This document shows, piece by piece, positions 17,069-26,275 of a stretch of DNA of 64,000 bases. Location: assembly GCF_001594145.1 (NCBI RefSeq), contig NZ_LVCF01000007.1, positions 1 through 64,000 on the forward strand. The letters run 5' to 3'. Positions within the stretch are counted from its first letter, which is position 1. Each line of letters starts with the position of its first letter. Source of the DNA: Branchiibius sp. NY16-3462-2 (GTDB lineage: Bacteria > Actinomycetota > Actinomycetes > Actinomycetales > Dermatophilaceae). Under the pieces are notes generated by a model. It did no database searches. It was given only the letters and a program-made list of their open reading frames with translations, and had not been told where the DNA came from. Made by a program: the position numbers and the translations under genes.

Positions 17069-18028
17069 ATGCAGTTGATCGTCGCTGACGGCCCCCTCCC
17101 CTCCTTGTCCCGCGTGCACGAACCCCGCCGACCCACCGTGCGGGTCGGCCTGGTGCAGCACGCCTGGGACCCCGACGCGACGCGCCTGAAGGCGACCCTG
17201 CGCGAAGGTGTCGAACAGGCGGCGGGCGCGGGCGCGGCGTACGTTTTCCTGCCCGAACTCACCCTGTCGCGCTACCCCGCCGACACCCTGCCCACCGGGG
17301 TGCCCAGCGCCACCGCTGAGTCGCTCACCGACGGACCAACGATCACGTTTGCCCGCGAAACCGCTACGGACCTGGGCATTTTCGTCCATGCGTCGCTGTA
17401 TGAGAAAGCGGATGCCGACGACGGACTGGGCCTGAACACCGCGATCCTCGTCGGTCCGGACGGCCGGCTGCTGGCCCGCACCCGGAAGACCCACATTCCG
17501 GTGACTGCCGGCTACTACGAGGACAAGTACTTCCGTCCGGGACCGGCCGAGGACGCTTACCCGGTGGTGGCCCTTCCGGACTCGGCCATGAACCTGGGGC
17601 TGCCGACCTGCTGGGACGAGTGGTTCCCGGAGGTCGCCCGCAGCTACGCGTTGGGTGGTGCCGACGTGCTGGTCTACCCGACGGCGATCGGTTCTGAGCC
17701 GGACCACCCGGAGTTCGACACCGAGCCGCTGTGGCAGGCCACCATCGTCGGGCACGCGATCGCCAACGGGCTGTTCGTGATCGTGCCGAACCGCACGGGC
17801 ACCGAGGGGCTGATCAGCTTCTACGGCAGTTCGTTCATCGCCGATCCGTACGGCCGGATACTCGTGCAGGCACCGCGTGACGAGCAGGCGGCCCTGGTGG
17901 CCGACCTCGATCTGGCCCAGCGCGCGGACTGGTTGGACCTGTTCCCGTTCCTGGCCACCCGGCGCCCCGACACGTACGCCGAGCTGGCGGCTCCGGTGCG
18001 CCCCGAGCACCAGCGGGGGCTGTCGTGA
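17069..18028 (+). CDS. aguB: N-carbamoylputrescine amidohydrolase
   Basis: AguB hydrolyses N-carbamoylputrescine to putrescine, ammonia and carbon dioxide. The nitrilase-superfamily triad is visible: Glu in FLPELTLSR, Lys in RKTHIPVT and Cys in GLPTCWDEWFPE. The plant- and bacterial-type signature YYEDKYFRPGP follows the Lys. I placed the start at the ATG at 17069 (319 residues); the conserved core begins about 29 residues later at VRVGLVQHAWD, so a shorter start is possible. The next gene, aguA, overlaps by four bases and supplies the substrate. Confidence 0.93.
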   Translation: MQLIVADGPLPSLSRVHEPRRPTVRVGLVQHAWDPDATRLKATLREGVEQAAGAGAAYVFLPELTLSRYPADTLPTGVPSATAESLTDGPTITFARETATDLGIFVHASLYEKADADDGLGLNTAILVGPDGRLLARTRKTHIPVTAGYYEDKYFRPGPAEDAYPVVALPDSAMNLGLPTCWDEWFPEVARSYALGGADVLVYPTAIGSEPDHPEFDTEPLWQATIVGHAIANGLFVIVPNRTGTEGLISFYGSSFIADPYGRILVQAPRDEQAALVADLDLAQRADWLDLFPFLATRRPDTYAELAAPVRPEHQRGLS

Positions 18029-19050
18029 CCGCGTGGTTCATGCCGCCGGAGACCGCACCACACCGGCGGACCTGGATGGCCTTCCCCTCGGCGGGCTACA
18101 CGCTCGGCGACACCCAGGAGGACGCCGAGATCGCCCGCGCCACGTGGGCAGCGGTCGCCAATGCGGTGTCGGTCTTCGAACCGGTCACCATGCTGGTCAC
18201 CCACGACGACGCCGAGGTGGCCCGTGAGTTGCTCGATGCCGGCATCGACCTGATCGAGACCGAACTGGACGACGCGTGGATGCGTGACATCGGTCCGACC
18301 TTCGTTCTCGGCGCCGGCGGCCAGCTCGGTGCGGTCGACTGGGTCTTCAACGGATGGGGCGGGCAGTCGTGGGCCTCGTGGGGCCACGATGCGCGGGTGG
18401 CGGGGACGGTTGCGGCACAAGCCTTCGCGGAGCTTATCGAGTCACCCATCGTCAACGAGGGCGGCGGTTTTCACGTCGATGGCGAGGGAACCGTGCTGCT
18501 CACGGAGACCGTCCAGCTCGACCCGGGCCGCAATCCGTCGCTGACGAAGCAGGACATCGAGGCCGAGTTCACCCGCACCCTCGGCGTCGACACCTTCATC
18601 TGGCTGCCCCGCGGCCTGACCCGCGACTACGGCGAGTTCGGCACGCGTGGGCACGTCGACATCGTCGCGACCTTCCCCTCCCCTGGAGTCGTGCTCGTGC
18701 ACGACCAGGAAGATCCGTCGCATCCGGACCACGCAGTGACCCAACAGGTCATCGAAGTCCTCTCTGCTGCAACGGATTCCCGGGGACGCTCCCTGGAAGT
18801 CGTCCGGATCCCGGCGCCCGCGAACTGCTACGACGAGGACGGTCCCAACGACTGGTCCTACGTCAACCATCTGGTGGTCAACGGTGGGGTCGTTGCGTGC
18901 ATCTTCGATGACGAGAACGACGACCGGGCGCTGGACATCCTCGAAGCGGTCTACCCCGGCCGGGAGGTCATGGGCGTCGACGCGCGCGAACTGTTCGCCC
19001 GTGGCGGTGGCATCCACTGCATCACCCAGCAGGAACCTGCCGCGCACTGA
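18025..19050 (+). CDS. aguA: Agmatine deiminase
   Basis: AguA converts agmatine to N-carbamoylputrescine plus ammonia, the step before AguB. The 341-residue protein has the guanidine-modifying-enzyme features DAWMRDIGPTFV, ESPIVNEGGGFHVDGEGTVL, RGHVDIVATF and the C-terminal nucleophile in RGGGIHCITQQEP. The GTG at 18025 overlaps the aguB stop (GTGA). Together the pair makes putrescine from agmatine. No arginine decarboxylase gene is in this window, so agmatine may be imported or made elsewhere. Confidence 0.95.
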   Translation: MTAWFMPPETAPHRRTWMAFPSAGYTLGDTQEDAEIARATWAAVANAVSVFEPVTMLVTHDDAEVARELLDAGIDLIETELDDAWMRDIGPTFVLGAGGQLGAVDWVFNGWGGQSWASWGHDARVAGTVAAQAFAELIESPIVNEGGGFHVDGEGTVLLTETVQLDPGRNPSLTKQDIEAEFTRTLGVDTFIWLPRGLTRDYGEFGTRGHVDIVATFPSPGVVLVHDQEDPSHPDHAVTQQVIEVLSAATDSRGRSLEVVRIPAPANCYDEDGPNDWSYVNHLVVNGGVVACIFDDENDDRALDILEAVYPGREVMGVDARELFARGGGIHCITQQEPAAH

Positions 19051-19066
19051 CGCGTCTCCTCACGGG

Positions 19067-19127
19067 CGGGTTCGGATACGACCGGCGGGTTTGGCCTCAT
19101 CGGACCCGCAATCTGTATCCGAACCCG
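19067..19127. repeat. Nested inverted repeat between aguA and lhr
   Basis: The arms CGGGTTCGGATAC (19067-19079) and GTATCCGAACCCG (19115-19127) are perfect 13-bp reverse complements. Inside them GCGGGT (19085-19090) pairs with ACCCGC (19104-19109). It lies 16 bases after the aguA stop and 52 before the lhr start. There is no T-tract, so it is not a textbook terminator; it could be an aguA transcript end, a cruciform or an operator. Confidence 0.6.
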
Positions 19128-19181
19128 GTGGAAGCCCCATCGGAACCAGGCTGTCGGTGGCGCGTGGCACCCTGAGCGGTG

Positions 19182-22100
19182 ATGACCACCGTCCTTGATC
19201 GCTTCTCCCCCGCCACCCGCGCGTGGTTCGAGGGCACGTTCCGCGCGCCCACCCCGGCCCAGGCCGGATCCTGGGAGGCGATCAGCAGCGGCCAGCACAC
19301 CCTGGTCGTGGCGCCGACCGGATCCGGCAAGACTTTGTCGGCGTTCTTGTGGTCGCTGGATCGGCTTGCCGCAGAGGGCGTTCCTGAAGATCCGCAGAAG
19401 CGCTGCCGGATCCTCTACATCTCGCCGATGAAGGCCCTGGCCGTCGACGTGGAGCGCAACCTGCGATCACCCCTGGTCGGAATCACGCACGCCGCCACAC
19501 GATTGGGTGAGCCGGAGCCGGACATCACGGTCGCCGTACGATCCGGTGACACCACGGCACAGGACCGGCGGGTCTTCGCCAAGACACCGGCCGATGTGCT
19601 CATCACGACCCCCGAGTCGCTCTTCCTGCTGCTGACCTCGGCCGCCCGCGAATCCCTGCGGGGGGTCCAGAGCGTGATCATCGACGAGATCCACGCGGTC
19701 GCGGGGACCAAGCGCGGCGCCCACCTGGCGTTGTCGCTGGAGCGGCTCGATGAGTTGCTGGAGCACCCCGCCCAGCGGGTGGGCCTGTCCGCAACGGTCC
19801 GGCCCGTCGAGGAAGTGGCGCGCTACCTGGCCGGCGGGCGGCCGGTCAGCATCGTGCAACCGCCCATCGACAAGTCCTGGGACCTGGAGGTGGTGGTGCC
19901 CGTCCCGGACATGTCCGAGCTGGGTCAGGTGACCGGGGACCTGTCCGGTGCCGCTGCGGGGCCGGTGGAGCGTACGTCGATCTGGCCCCACGTCGAAGAA
20001 CGCATCGTGGATCTGGTGGCCGAGCACCGCAGCACCCTGATCTTCGCCAACTCCCGCCGGCTCGCCGAGCGCTTGACCGCGCGACTGAACGAGATCTGGG
20101 CCGAACGACTGGATCCCGATGCGGCGCAGGAGGTTTCGGGACCACCGGCCCAGGTCATGGCCCAGGCAGGCGCCACCAAGGGGGCACCACCGGTATTGGC
20201 CCGGGCGCATCACGGCTCGGTCAGCAAGGAGCAGCGCGGCGAGATCGAGGACGCTCTCAAACGCGGTGATCTGCCCGCGGTGGTCGCCACCAGTTCTCTC
20301 GAACTCGGCATCGACATGGGCGCGGTGGACCTGGTCATCCAGGTCGAATCACCACCCAGTGTGGCCAGTGGTCTGCAACGGGTGGGCCGGGCCGGGCACC
20401 AGGTGGGCGCCACCTCGCACGGCGTGCTCTTCCCCAAGTTCCGCGGGGACCTGCTGCAGACCACCGTCGTGGCGCAGCGGATGCGCACCGGGCAGATCGA
20501 GGCGCTGCACGTGCCGGCCAATCCGCTGGATGTGCTGGCCCAGCAGATCGTGGCGATGTGCGCGATGGACGACTGGACTGTCGACGATCTGGAGCGGGTG
20601 GTGCGCCGCTCCGCGTCCTTCGCGACGCTGGCCCGGCCGCTGCTGGAGTCCGTGCTGGACATGCTGTCCGGGCGCTACCCCAGCGACGAATTCGCTGAGC
20701 TACGAGCGCGATTGGTGTGGGATCGCATCGCTGGCACGCTGTCCGGGCGCCGCGGCGCGCAGCGGCTGGCCGTCACCAGCGGGGGCACCATCCCCGACCG
20801 CGGCCTGTACGGCGTGTTCCTGGCTTCCGGGACCGGTCCGGGGCGCCGGGTGGGTGAGTTGGACGAGGAGATGGTCTACGAGTCCCGGGTCGGCGACGTC
20901 TTCACGCTCGGGACCAGTAGCTGGCGCATCGAGGACATCACCCACGACCAGGTGCTGGTCTCACCGGCGCCGGGCCAGCCCGGCAAGTTGCCGTTCTGGA
21001 AGGGCGACACGCTGGGGCGTCCCGCCGAGTTGGGTAGAGCCGTCGGTGAATTCGTCCGGACGGTGAGTGCGCAGGACGATCCCACGGCCCGGGATGAGCT
21101 TCGCGCGGCCGGCCTGGACGACTGGGCCTCGGACAACCTGTTGGGTTATCTGCGTGAGCAGCAGGAAGCCACCGGTCAGTTGCCGACCGACCGGCAGATC
21201 GTCGTCGAACGTTTCCGTGACGAACTGGGCGATTGGCGCATCGTCATCCACTCGCCGTACGGTGCCCAGATCCACGCACCCTGGGCCCTGGCCATCTCCG
21301 CCCGGCTGCGCGAGCAGTTCGGCCTGGAGGTCCAGGCCATGCACGGCGACGACGGAATCGTGTTGCGAATGCTGGACTTCGAGGTCGACGAGGGCGACCA
21401 ACCGGTCGGGCAACGGCTGCTCGATGCGATCCTGCTGGACCCCGACGAAGTCGCCGAATTGGTGACGCGGGAGATCGGCGGCTCGGCGCTGTTCGCCTCC
21501 CGGTTCCGCGAATGCGCGGCGCGCGCCCTGCTCATCCCCCGCCGCCAGCCCGGCCGCCGCCAGGCGTTGTGGCAGCAACGTCAGCGGTCCGCGCAGTTAC
21601 TCGAAGTGGCGTCCCGCTACCCGTCCTTCCCGATCATCCTGGAGGCGGTCCGTGAGTGTGTGCAGGACGTCTTCGACGTTCCCGCGCTCACCGGGTTGAT
21701 GCGCGACATCGGGTCACGGCGGGTCCGCGTGACCCAGGTCGATACCCCCAACGCGTCCCCGTTCGCGCGCAGCCTGCTCTTCGGGTACGTCGCGCAGTTC
21801 CTCTACGAGGGCGACTCACCGCTGGCCGAGCGCCGGGCCGCGGCCCTGGCGATGGACCCGTCCCTGTTGGCCGATCTGCTCGGCCACGGTGAAGGTGCCG
21901 CCCTACGCGATCTGCTGGATCCCCAGGTCGTTGCGGCCACCGAGCAGGAGTTGCAGCGGCTCACCCCCGAACGCGCGGCTCGCGACGCCGAGGACGTCGT
22001 CGACCTGTTGCGCGCACTCGGTCCGCTACCCGCCGATGAGATCGCGCGGCGCACTGCCGTCGAGGGCCGTGATCAGGTGCCGCAATGGCTGGAGCAGTTG

Positions 22101-23852
22101 GAGCAGAGCCGCCAGATCTTCCCGGCCCGGTGGAGTGGCGTCGAGCACTATGCCGCTATCGAGGACGCCGGCCGCCTGCGGGACGCGCTCGGTGTCGGCC
22201 TGCCGCCGGGTATCGCTAGTGCGTTCACCGACAGCGTCCCGGACCCATTGGGCGATCTGCTGGCCCGCTACGGCCGCACCCACGGGCCGTTCGCGGTCGA
22301 CGACCTCGCCGAGCACTTCGGTCTGGGCCGGGCGGTTGCAAGCACCGGTGCGCGGCGGTTGGTGGCGGAGGGTCGCCTGGTCGAAGGAGAACTGCGCCCG
22401 GACGGAACCGCGGGTGGCCTGGACCTGTGCGATCCCCAGGTGCTGCGACTGTTGCGACGGCGGTCACTGGCGAGCCTGCGCGCGGAGGTCGAACCGGTGC
22501 CGGCCCAGGATTTCGCCCGGTTCCTGCCCGCCTGGCAAGGCATGGGCGCCGGACAGCGCGGGATGGACGGGTTGTTCCGCGCCGTCGAGCAACTGGCCGG
22601 TGCACGACTGCCGGCCAGTGCCCTGGAGACCCTGGTCCTGCCCGCCCGGGTGCCCGGATACTCCCCGGCCATGCTCGATGAGGCGATGTCCACTGGTGAT
22701 GTGCTCTGGCAGGGGCACGCGACACTGCCCGGGGACGACGGCTGGGTCTCGTTGCATCTGGCCGACGCGGCACCGTTGACGTTGCTCACCGGTGACGGCG
22801 GCGCCGACGGACCGGTGCACGAGGCCATCCGGCTCGCCCTGGCCGGGGGCGGCGCCTTCTTCTTCCGGCCGCTGCTGGACGCCGTCCGCCGGGCCGGGCA
22901 GGAGAAGGTCAGTGAGAAGGAACTCGTGGCGGCGTTATGGGATCTGGTCTGGGCCGGAGAGGTCAGCGGCGACACCATTGCGGCGTTGCGGGCGCGCCTC
23001 GGCGGCGGCCGGCCCGCGCACCGGTCGCGAAGCCGTGCCCCGCGCCGGGCCCATTGCGGCCGACCAGGTGGGGTCTCGTTGGGTTCGGGTCTGGCGGGCG
23101 GCGGGGCGACGCCGGCGGATGCCGTGGGGCGATGGACCCTTCTGCCGCTGCCCGATGCGAATCCCACCACGCGGATGCTGGCCAGGGCCGAAGTCCTGCT
23201 GGACCGTTACGGCGTGGTCACCCGCGGGTCGGTGACCGCCGAAGGGATCGACGGCGGTTTCGCCGGCATCTACCGCGTCCTGGCTGCTGCAGAGGAAGCC
23301 GGCCGGGTGCGGCGCGGCTACTTCATCGAAGGCCTCGGCGCGGCCCAGTTCGCCTCCGGGGGTGCGGTCGACCGGCTCCGGGCATCCAGCAAACCCGTTG
23401 GCACCACACGCAATCCATGGGACGGCCCCGCGCCGGTGGATCAGAGTCGCACCCTCGTCCTCGCCGCGGCGGACCCGGCGAACCCCTACGGCGCCGCCCT
23501 GCCGTGGCCGGACCGCACCGCAGACCCTGCCGGCGACGATCTGGGCAAACCGGCCCGCTCCGGCCACAAACCCGGCCGCAAGGCCGGTGCATTGGTGGTG
23601 CTGGTAGAGGGCGCTCTGATCCTCTACGTGGAGCGTGGCGGCCGCACGCTGCTGTCCTACTCCGATGACCCCGCGGATCTGCGAGCGGCCGCGGACGCGC
23701 TTGCCCTCGCGGTCCGCGAGGGCGCCCTCGGGCCGCTCACCGTGCGGTCGGCGGACGGTGACCCGGTCCTGGGTTCGGACCACCCGCTCGCGGCTGCATT
23801 GGCCGAGGCCGGATTCCATGTGACCCCTCGGGGCCTGCGGATCCGGACCTGA
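19182..23852 (+). CDS. lhr: ATP-dependent helicase Lhr, long form
   Basis: Lhr is a superfamily 2, 3'-to-5' DNA/RNA-DNA helicase involved in DNA repair. The roughly 1,556-residue protein has motif I APTGSGKT near residue 44, the DEAH-type box DEIH in VIIDEIHAVAGTKRGAHL, GLSATV and QRVGRAGHQ. The first ~870 residues form the Lhr core; the remaining ~690 form the C-terminal domain of the long form. In E. coli that domain has been linked to uracil glycosylase activity. The ATG at 19182 is directly preceded by a GTG in frame. It is followed after four bases by nei2, a conserved actinobacterial pairing. Confidence 0.95.
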   Translation: MTTVLDRFSPATRAWFEGTFRAPTPAQAGSWEAISSGQHTLVVAPTGSGKTLSAFLWSLDRLAAEGVPEDPQKRCRILYISPMKALAVDVERNLRSPLVGITHAATRLGEPEPDITVAVRSGDTTAQDRRVFAKTPADVLITTPESLFLLLTSAARESLRGVQSVIIDEIHAVAGTKRGAHLALSLERLDELLEHPAQRVGLSATVRPVEEVARYLAGGRPVSIVQPPIDKSWDLEVVVPVPDMSELGQVTGDLSGAAAGPVERTSIWPHVEERIVDLVAEHRSTLIFANSRRLAERLTARLNEIWAERLDPDAAQEVSGPPAQVMAQAGATKGAPPVLARAHHGSVSKEQRGEIEDALKRGDLPAVVATSSLELGIDMGAVDLVIQVESPPSVASGLQRVGRAGHQVGATSHGVLFPKFRGDLLQTTVVAQRMRTGQIEALHVPANPLDVLAQQIVAMCAMDDWTVDDLERVVRRSASFATLARPLLESVLDMLSGRYPSDEFAELRARLVWDRIAGTLSGRRGAQRLAVTSGGTIPDRGLYGVFLASGTGPGRRVGELDEEMVYESRVGDVFTLGTSSWRIEDITHDQVLVSPAPGQPGKLPFWKGDTLGRPAELGRAVGEFVRTVSAQDDPTARDELRAAGLDDWASDNLLGYLREQQEATGQLPTDRQIVVERFRDELGDWRIVIHSPYGAQIHAPWALAISARLREQFGLEVQAMHGDDGIVLRMLDFEVDEGDQPVGQRLLDAILLDPDEVAELVTREIGGSALFASRFRECAARALLIPRRQPGRRQALWQQRQRSAQLLEVASRYPSFPIILEAVRECVQDVFDVPALTGLMRDIGSRRVRVTQVDTPNASPFARSLLFGYVAQFLYEGDSPLAERRAAALAMDPSLLADLLGHGEGAALRDLLDPQVVAATEQELQRLTPERAARDAEDVVDLLRALGPLPADEIARRTAVEGRDQVPQWLEQLEQSRQIFPARWSGVEHYAAIEDAGRLRDALGVGLPPGIASAFTDSVPDPLGDLLARYGRTHGPFAVDDLAEHFGLGRAVASTGARRLVAEGRLVEGELRPDGTAGGLDLCDPQVLRLLRRRSLASLRAEVEPVPAQDFARFLPAWQGMGAGQRGMDGLFRAVEQLAGARLPASALETLVLPARVPGYSPAMLDEAMSTGDVLWQGHATLPGDDGWVSLHLADAAPLTLLTGDGGADGPVHEAIRLALAGGGAFFFRPLLDAVRRAGQEKVSEKELVAALWDLVWAGEVSGDTIAALRARLGGGRPAHRSRSRAPRRAHCGRPGGVSLGSGLAGGGATPADAVGRWTLLPLPDANPTTRMLARAEVLLDRYGVVTRGSVTAEGIDGGFAGIYRVLAAAEEAGRVRRGYFIEGLGAAQFASGGAVDRLRASSKPVGTTRNPWDGPAPVDQSRTLVLAAADPANPYGAALPWPDRTADPAGDDLGKPARSGHKPGRKAGALVVLVEGALILYVERGGRTLLSYSDDPADLRAAADALALAVREGALGPLTVRSADGDPVLGSDHPLAAALAEAGFHVTPRGLRIRT

Positions 23853-23856
23853 GCCA

Positions 23857-24705
23857 GTGCCCGAAGGAGACGTCGTCCACAAGACCGCGGATCGGCTCAA
23901 TGCGGCGTTGGCCGGAGCGCCGTTGGTCGGTGTGGATCTGCGCTGGCCGAACGTGCCCGATGTCGAACTGCGGGGCCGCGACACCGTGGAGGTGGTGGCC
24001 CGGGGCAAACATCTGCTGCACCGGATAGCAGGCGGGGTCACGTTGCACACCCATCTGCGCATGGAGGGTTCGTGGCGCATCCGACCCACGGAACAGGTCA
24101 CCCCCGCAGTCGCCCGGCGCGCCGATATCCGGGCCATCGTCGCCGACGAGCAGTGGGCCGCGATCGGCTACCGGTTGGGCATGCTCGAACTGCTCGCCAC
24201 CGCCGATGAGGACCGGGTCGTCGGGCACCTCGGACCAGACATTTTGGCCGCGGACTTCGACGCGACCCGTGCGGTGAGGAACCTGCGGGCCAACGGTGAG
24301 CGCACCATCGGTTCGGCATTGCTGGATCAACGGAACGTCGCTGGGATCGGCACGATGTTCGCCGCCGAGTCGCTGTTCGCCACCCGGACCCCGCCGTGGC
24401 AGGGTGCGGCCGACAGCGATGTCGAGGCCATCCTGGCCAGCGCCCGGCGGATGATGCTGCGTTCGATGCAGCAGCCGATCCGCGACGTCATGGAGCAGGT
24501 GTCGACCCTCGAGGAGTCTGCTGTGCACGCCCGTAACGGCCGGCCCTGTCTGCGCTGCGGCGGGACGGTGCGCGTGGCCATGATCGGTGACCCGCCCCAG
24601 GAGCGCACGATGTTCTACTGCCCCACCTGCCAGGGCGGTCTGGGGCCGACCGACGACGGTAAGCGGCAGAACCCGCTGAGCTCAGGCCCGCGCAGCCAAC
24701 GGTAG
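23857..24705 (+). CDS. nei2: Endonuclease VIII-like DNA glycosylase/AP lyase (Nei2-type)
   Basis: This 282-residue protein is an Fpg/Nei family glycosylase that excises oxidised pyrimidines and cuts the abasic site. After the initiator comes PEGDVVHKTADRL; the N-terminal proline acts as the nucleophile and Glu as the acid. HLRMEGSW and the helix-two-turns-helix segment LLDQRNVAGIGTMFAAESLF are clear. The C-terminal zinc finger is CLRCG...FYCPTCQGG. A GTG at 23857 starts it, four bases after lhr. The PEGD start and placement match mycobacterial Nei2 as I recall it. Confidence 0.93.
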   Translation: MPEGDVVHKTADRLNAALAGAPLVGVDLRWPNVPDVELRGRDTVEVVARGKHLLHRIAGGVTLHTHLRMEGSWRIRPTEQVTPAVARRADIRAIVADEQWAAIGYRLGMLELLATADEDRVVGHLGPDILAADFDATRAVRNLRANGERTIGSALLDQRNVAGIGTMFAAESLFATRTPPWQGAADSDVEAILASARRMMLRSMQQPIRDVMEQVSTLEESAVHARNGRPCLRCGGTVRVAMIGDPPQERTMFYCPTCQGGLGPTDDGKRQNPLSSGPRSQR

Positions 24706-24714
24706 AAAGGCGGC

Positions 24715-25002
24715 TCAGGCGGCGGACACGACCGGGGCGGCGACGGGAACAGGCAGCCGGACGAGCGACTCCAGGGCTGCCACCCGATCGGAGACGAGCA
24801 GCAACGCCTCGGACATGGGCACATCCAGCGCATCGCAGATCATCGCCAACACCTCGGAGGAGGCTTCTTTCTCACCGCGCTCGATCTCGCTGAGGTAGCC
24901 CAGGGAAACGCTCGCCGCGGCAGAAACGTCGCGCAGGGTGCGGCCCTGGCTCTGACGCAGGCGGCGCAGCACGTCACCCAGCTCACGCCGTAGGACGATC
25001 AT
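24715..25002 (-). CDS. clgR: Clp protease gene regulator ClgR (XRE/HTH family)
   Basis: ClgR activates clp protease and chaperone genes in actinobacteria. The 95-residue protein begins MIVLRRELGDVLRRLRQSQG and has the HTH stretch RTLRDVSAAASVSLGYLSEI followed by ERGEKEASSEVLAMICDALDVPMSE, nearly the family consensus. It ends VVSAA; in Streptomyces a terminal Ala-Ala targets ClgR to ClpXP, so the same feedback is plausible here. A strong AGGAGG site lies before the ATG at 25002. The actinobacterial order pgsA-cinA-clgR is kept. An ECF-type promoter lies just upstream. Confidence 0.93.
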   Translation of the reverse strand: MIVLRRELGDVLRRLRQSQGRTLRDVSAAASVSLGYLSEIERGEKEASSEVLAMICDALDVPMSEALLLVSDRVAALESLVRLPVPVAAPVVSAA

Positions 25003-25056
25003 GGCGTCACCTCCTGCCCACCGGGTCCAAGCCGGACCTGCTGGTCCGATGGGGAC

Positions 25057-25084
25057 AACTGTAGCCGCCACCCCGGACATTCCC
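25057..25084 (-). promoter_or_regulatory. ECF sigma (SigH/SigR-like) promoter of clgR
   Basis: On the minus strand GGGAAT (25084-25079) is followed by 19 bases and GTT (25059-25057). This matches the GGAAT-N18/19-GTT pattern of SigR/SigH thiol-stress sigma factors. The site lies between the cinA stop and the clgR start, so clgR can be transcribed separately with a leader of roughly 45 bases. SigH control of clgR is known in Corynebacterium, which supports the reading. A TACAGT hexamer inside the spacer could also act as a housekeeping -10. Confidence 0.6.
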
Positions 25085-25091
25085 GAGGGGG

Positions 25092-25565
25092 TTACGCCGC
25101 GCCGCGTGCCGCATCGATCAGCAGCCCCAGCGCAGCTTCGACGCTGGCTGCCCGGATTTCCTCCCGGGATCCGCCCAGCGACAGGATGCGCACGTCGTCC
25201 CCCGATTCCCAGGCGACGGCCACGAAAACCCGGCCGACCGGTGCGTTGCCCTGCGGATCCGGCCCCGCGACCCCGGTGGTCGCAATGCCCAGGTCGGCGC
25301 CGAGCACCCGGCGGACCCCGTGCGCCATCTGCCGGGCGACCTCCGCCTGGACCGGCCCACCGGCCCGCAGCAAGAAGTCGTCCACGCCCAGGACGCTGTG
25401 CTTGGTGTCGGTCGCGTAACTCACCACGCCGCCACGGACGACCATCGATGCTCCGGGGATCCCGGTCAGAGCAGCAGTGACCAGACCACCGGTCAATGAC
25501 TCGGCGACAGCGACCGACAGACCGGCCGCCGTCAACTCCCGGATGGCCGGGGACGCCGCAGTCAC
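25092..25565 (-). CDS. cinA: CinA C-terminal domain protein, nicotinamide-nucleotide amidase
   Basis: This 157-residue protein is the stand-alone C-terminal domain of CinA (PncC), which deamidates nicotinamide mononucleotide for pyridine-nucleotide salvage. Family features are SVAVAESLTGGLVTAALTGIPGAS, VVSYATDTKHSVLGV and GIATTGVAGPDPQGNAPVGRVFVA. The N-terminal MoaB-like COG1058 domain of full CinA is absent, as is normal for this actinobacterial locus. The GTG at 25565 overlaps the pgsA stop by three bases. Confidence 0.92.
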   Translation of the reverse strand: MTAASPAIRELTAAGLSVAVAESLTGGLVTAALTGIPGASMVVRGGVVSYATDTKHSVLGVDDFLLRAGGPVQAEVARQMAHGVRRVLGADLGIATTGVAGPDPQGNAPVGRVFVAVAWESGDDVRILSLGGSREEIRAASVEAALGLLIDAARGAA

Positions 25566-26275
25566 GCCGCAGCCTTGCCCTGGCCGGCCGTCGTTCCGCC
25601 GGACGCCGGCCCCGAGGTCCCCGCCGACCGCAACGCCATCGCGCGGAAGACGTAGTCGACACCCGTCACCACGGTCACGACGAGCGCCGCGATCATGATG
25701 ACCCACGCCACGATGTGCAGGAACCCAGTCAGCGGCAGCACGAACAATCCGATGGCCAACGCCTGCAGGAGGGTCTTCAACTTGCCGCCCCGGCTGGCCG
25801 GCAGCACACCGTGCTTGAGCACGATCAGACGCAGCACGGTGATGCCGATCTCCCGCACCAGGATGACGATCGTCAACCACCAGGGCAGGGCACCGATGAT
25901 GCTCAGGCCCACCAGCGCCGTACCCATGAGGGCTTTGTCCGCGATCGGGTCGGCCATCTTGCCGAAGTCCGTGACCAGGTTGCGCGAGCGCGCCAGATGA
26001 CCGTCCACCTGATCGGTGATCGAGGCCACCGCGAACACGACGAACGCCGCAACCCGCCACCAGGTCTGGTGTCCGCCGTCGTGCAGCAGCAGCCAGCCGA
26101 AGACGGGGACCAGCAGGATCCGCAGGACGGTCAGTCCGTTGGCGATGTTCCACACGCTGACGTCGTTCGGCGGCGTCGACGCCGGGTCGGGTTGTAGCGC
26201 CGGCGCGTGCGCCTCGATCCGCTGGCGCATCTGCTCGGCGGTGAGCGGCTCGCGCCGGGATCGGTGCTCGTTCAC
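25562..26275 (-). CDS. pgsA: CDP-alcohol phosphatidyltransferase, PgsA type
   Basis: PgsA makes phosphatidylglycerolphosphate from CDP-diacylglycerol and glycerol-3-phosphate in the membrane. The 237-residue protein has the CDP-alcohol motif DQVDGHLARSRNLVTDFGK with MADPIADK following, matching D-x2-DG-x2-AR-x8-G-x3-D-x3-D. About five to six hydrophobic segments follow an approximately 45-residue soluble N-terminus, and the C-terminus is a Gly/Ala/Thr-rich tail. The GTG at 26275 overlaps the rimO stop. The related phosphatidylinositol-phosphate synthases are an alternative, but the rimO-pgsA-cinA order favours PgsA. Confidence 0.92.
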   Translation of the reverse strand: MNEHRSRREPLTAEQMRQRIEAHAPALQPDPASTPPNDVSVWNIANGLTVLRILLVPVFGWLLLHDGGHQTWWRVAAFVVFAVASITDQVDGHLARSRNLVTDFGKMADPIADKALMGTALVGLSIIGALPWWLTIVILVREIGITVLRLIVLKHGVLPASRGGKLKTLLQALAIGLFVLPLTGFLHIVAWVIMIAALVVTVVTGVDYVFRAMALRSAGTSGPASGGTTAGQGKAAA

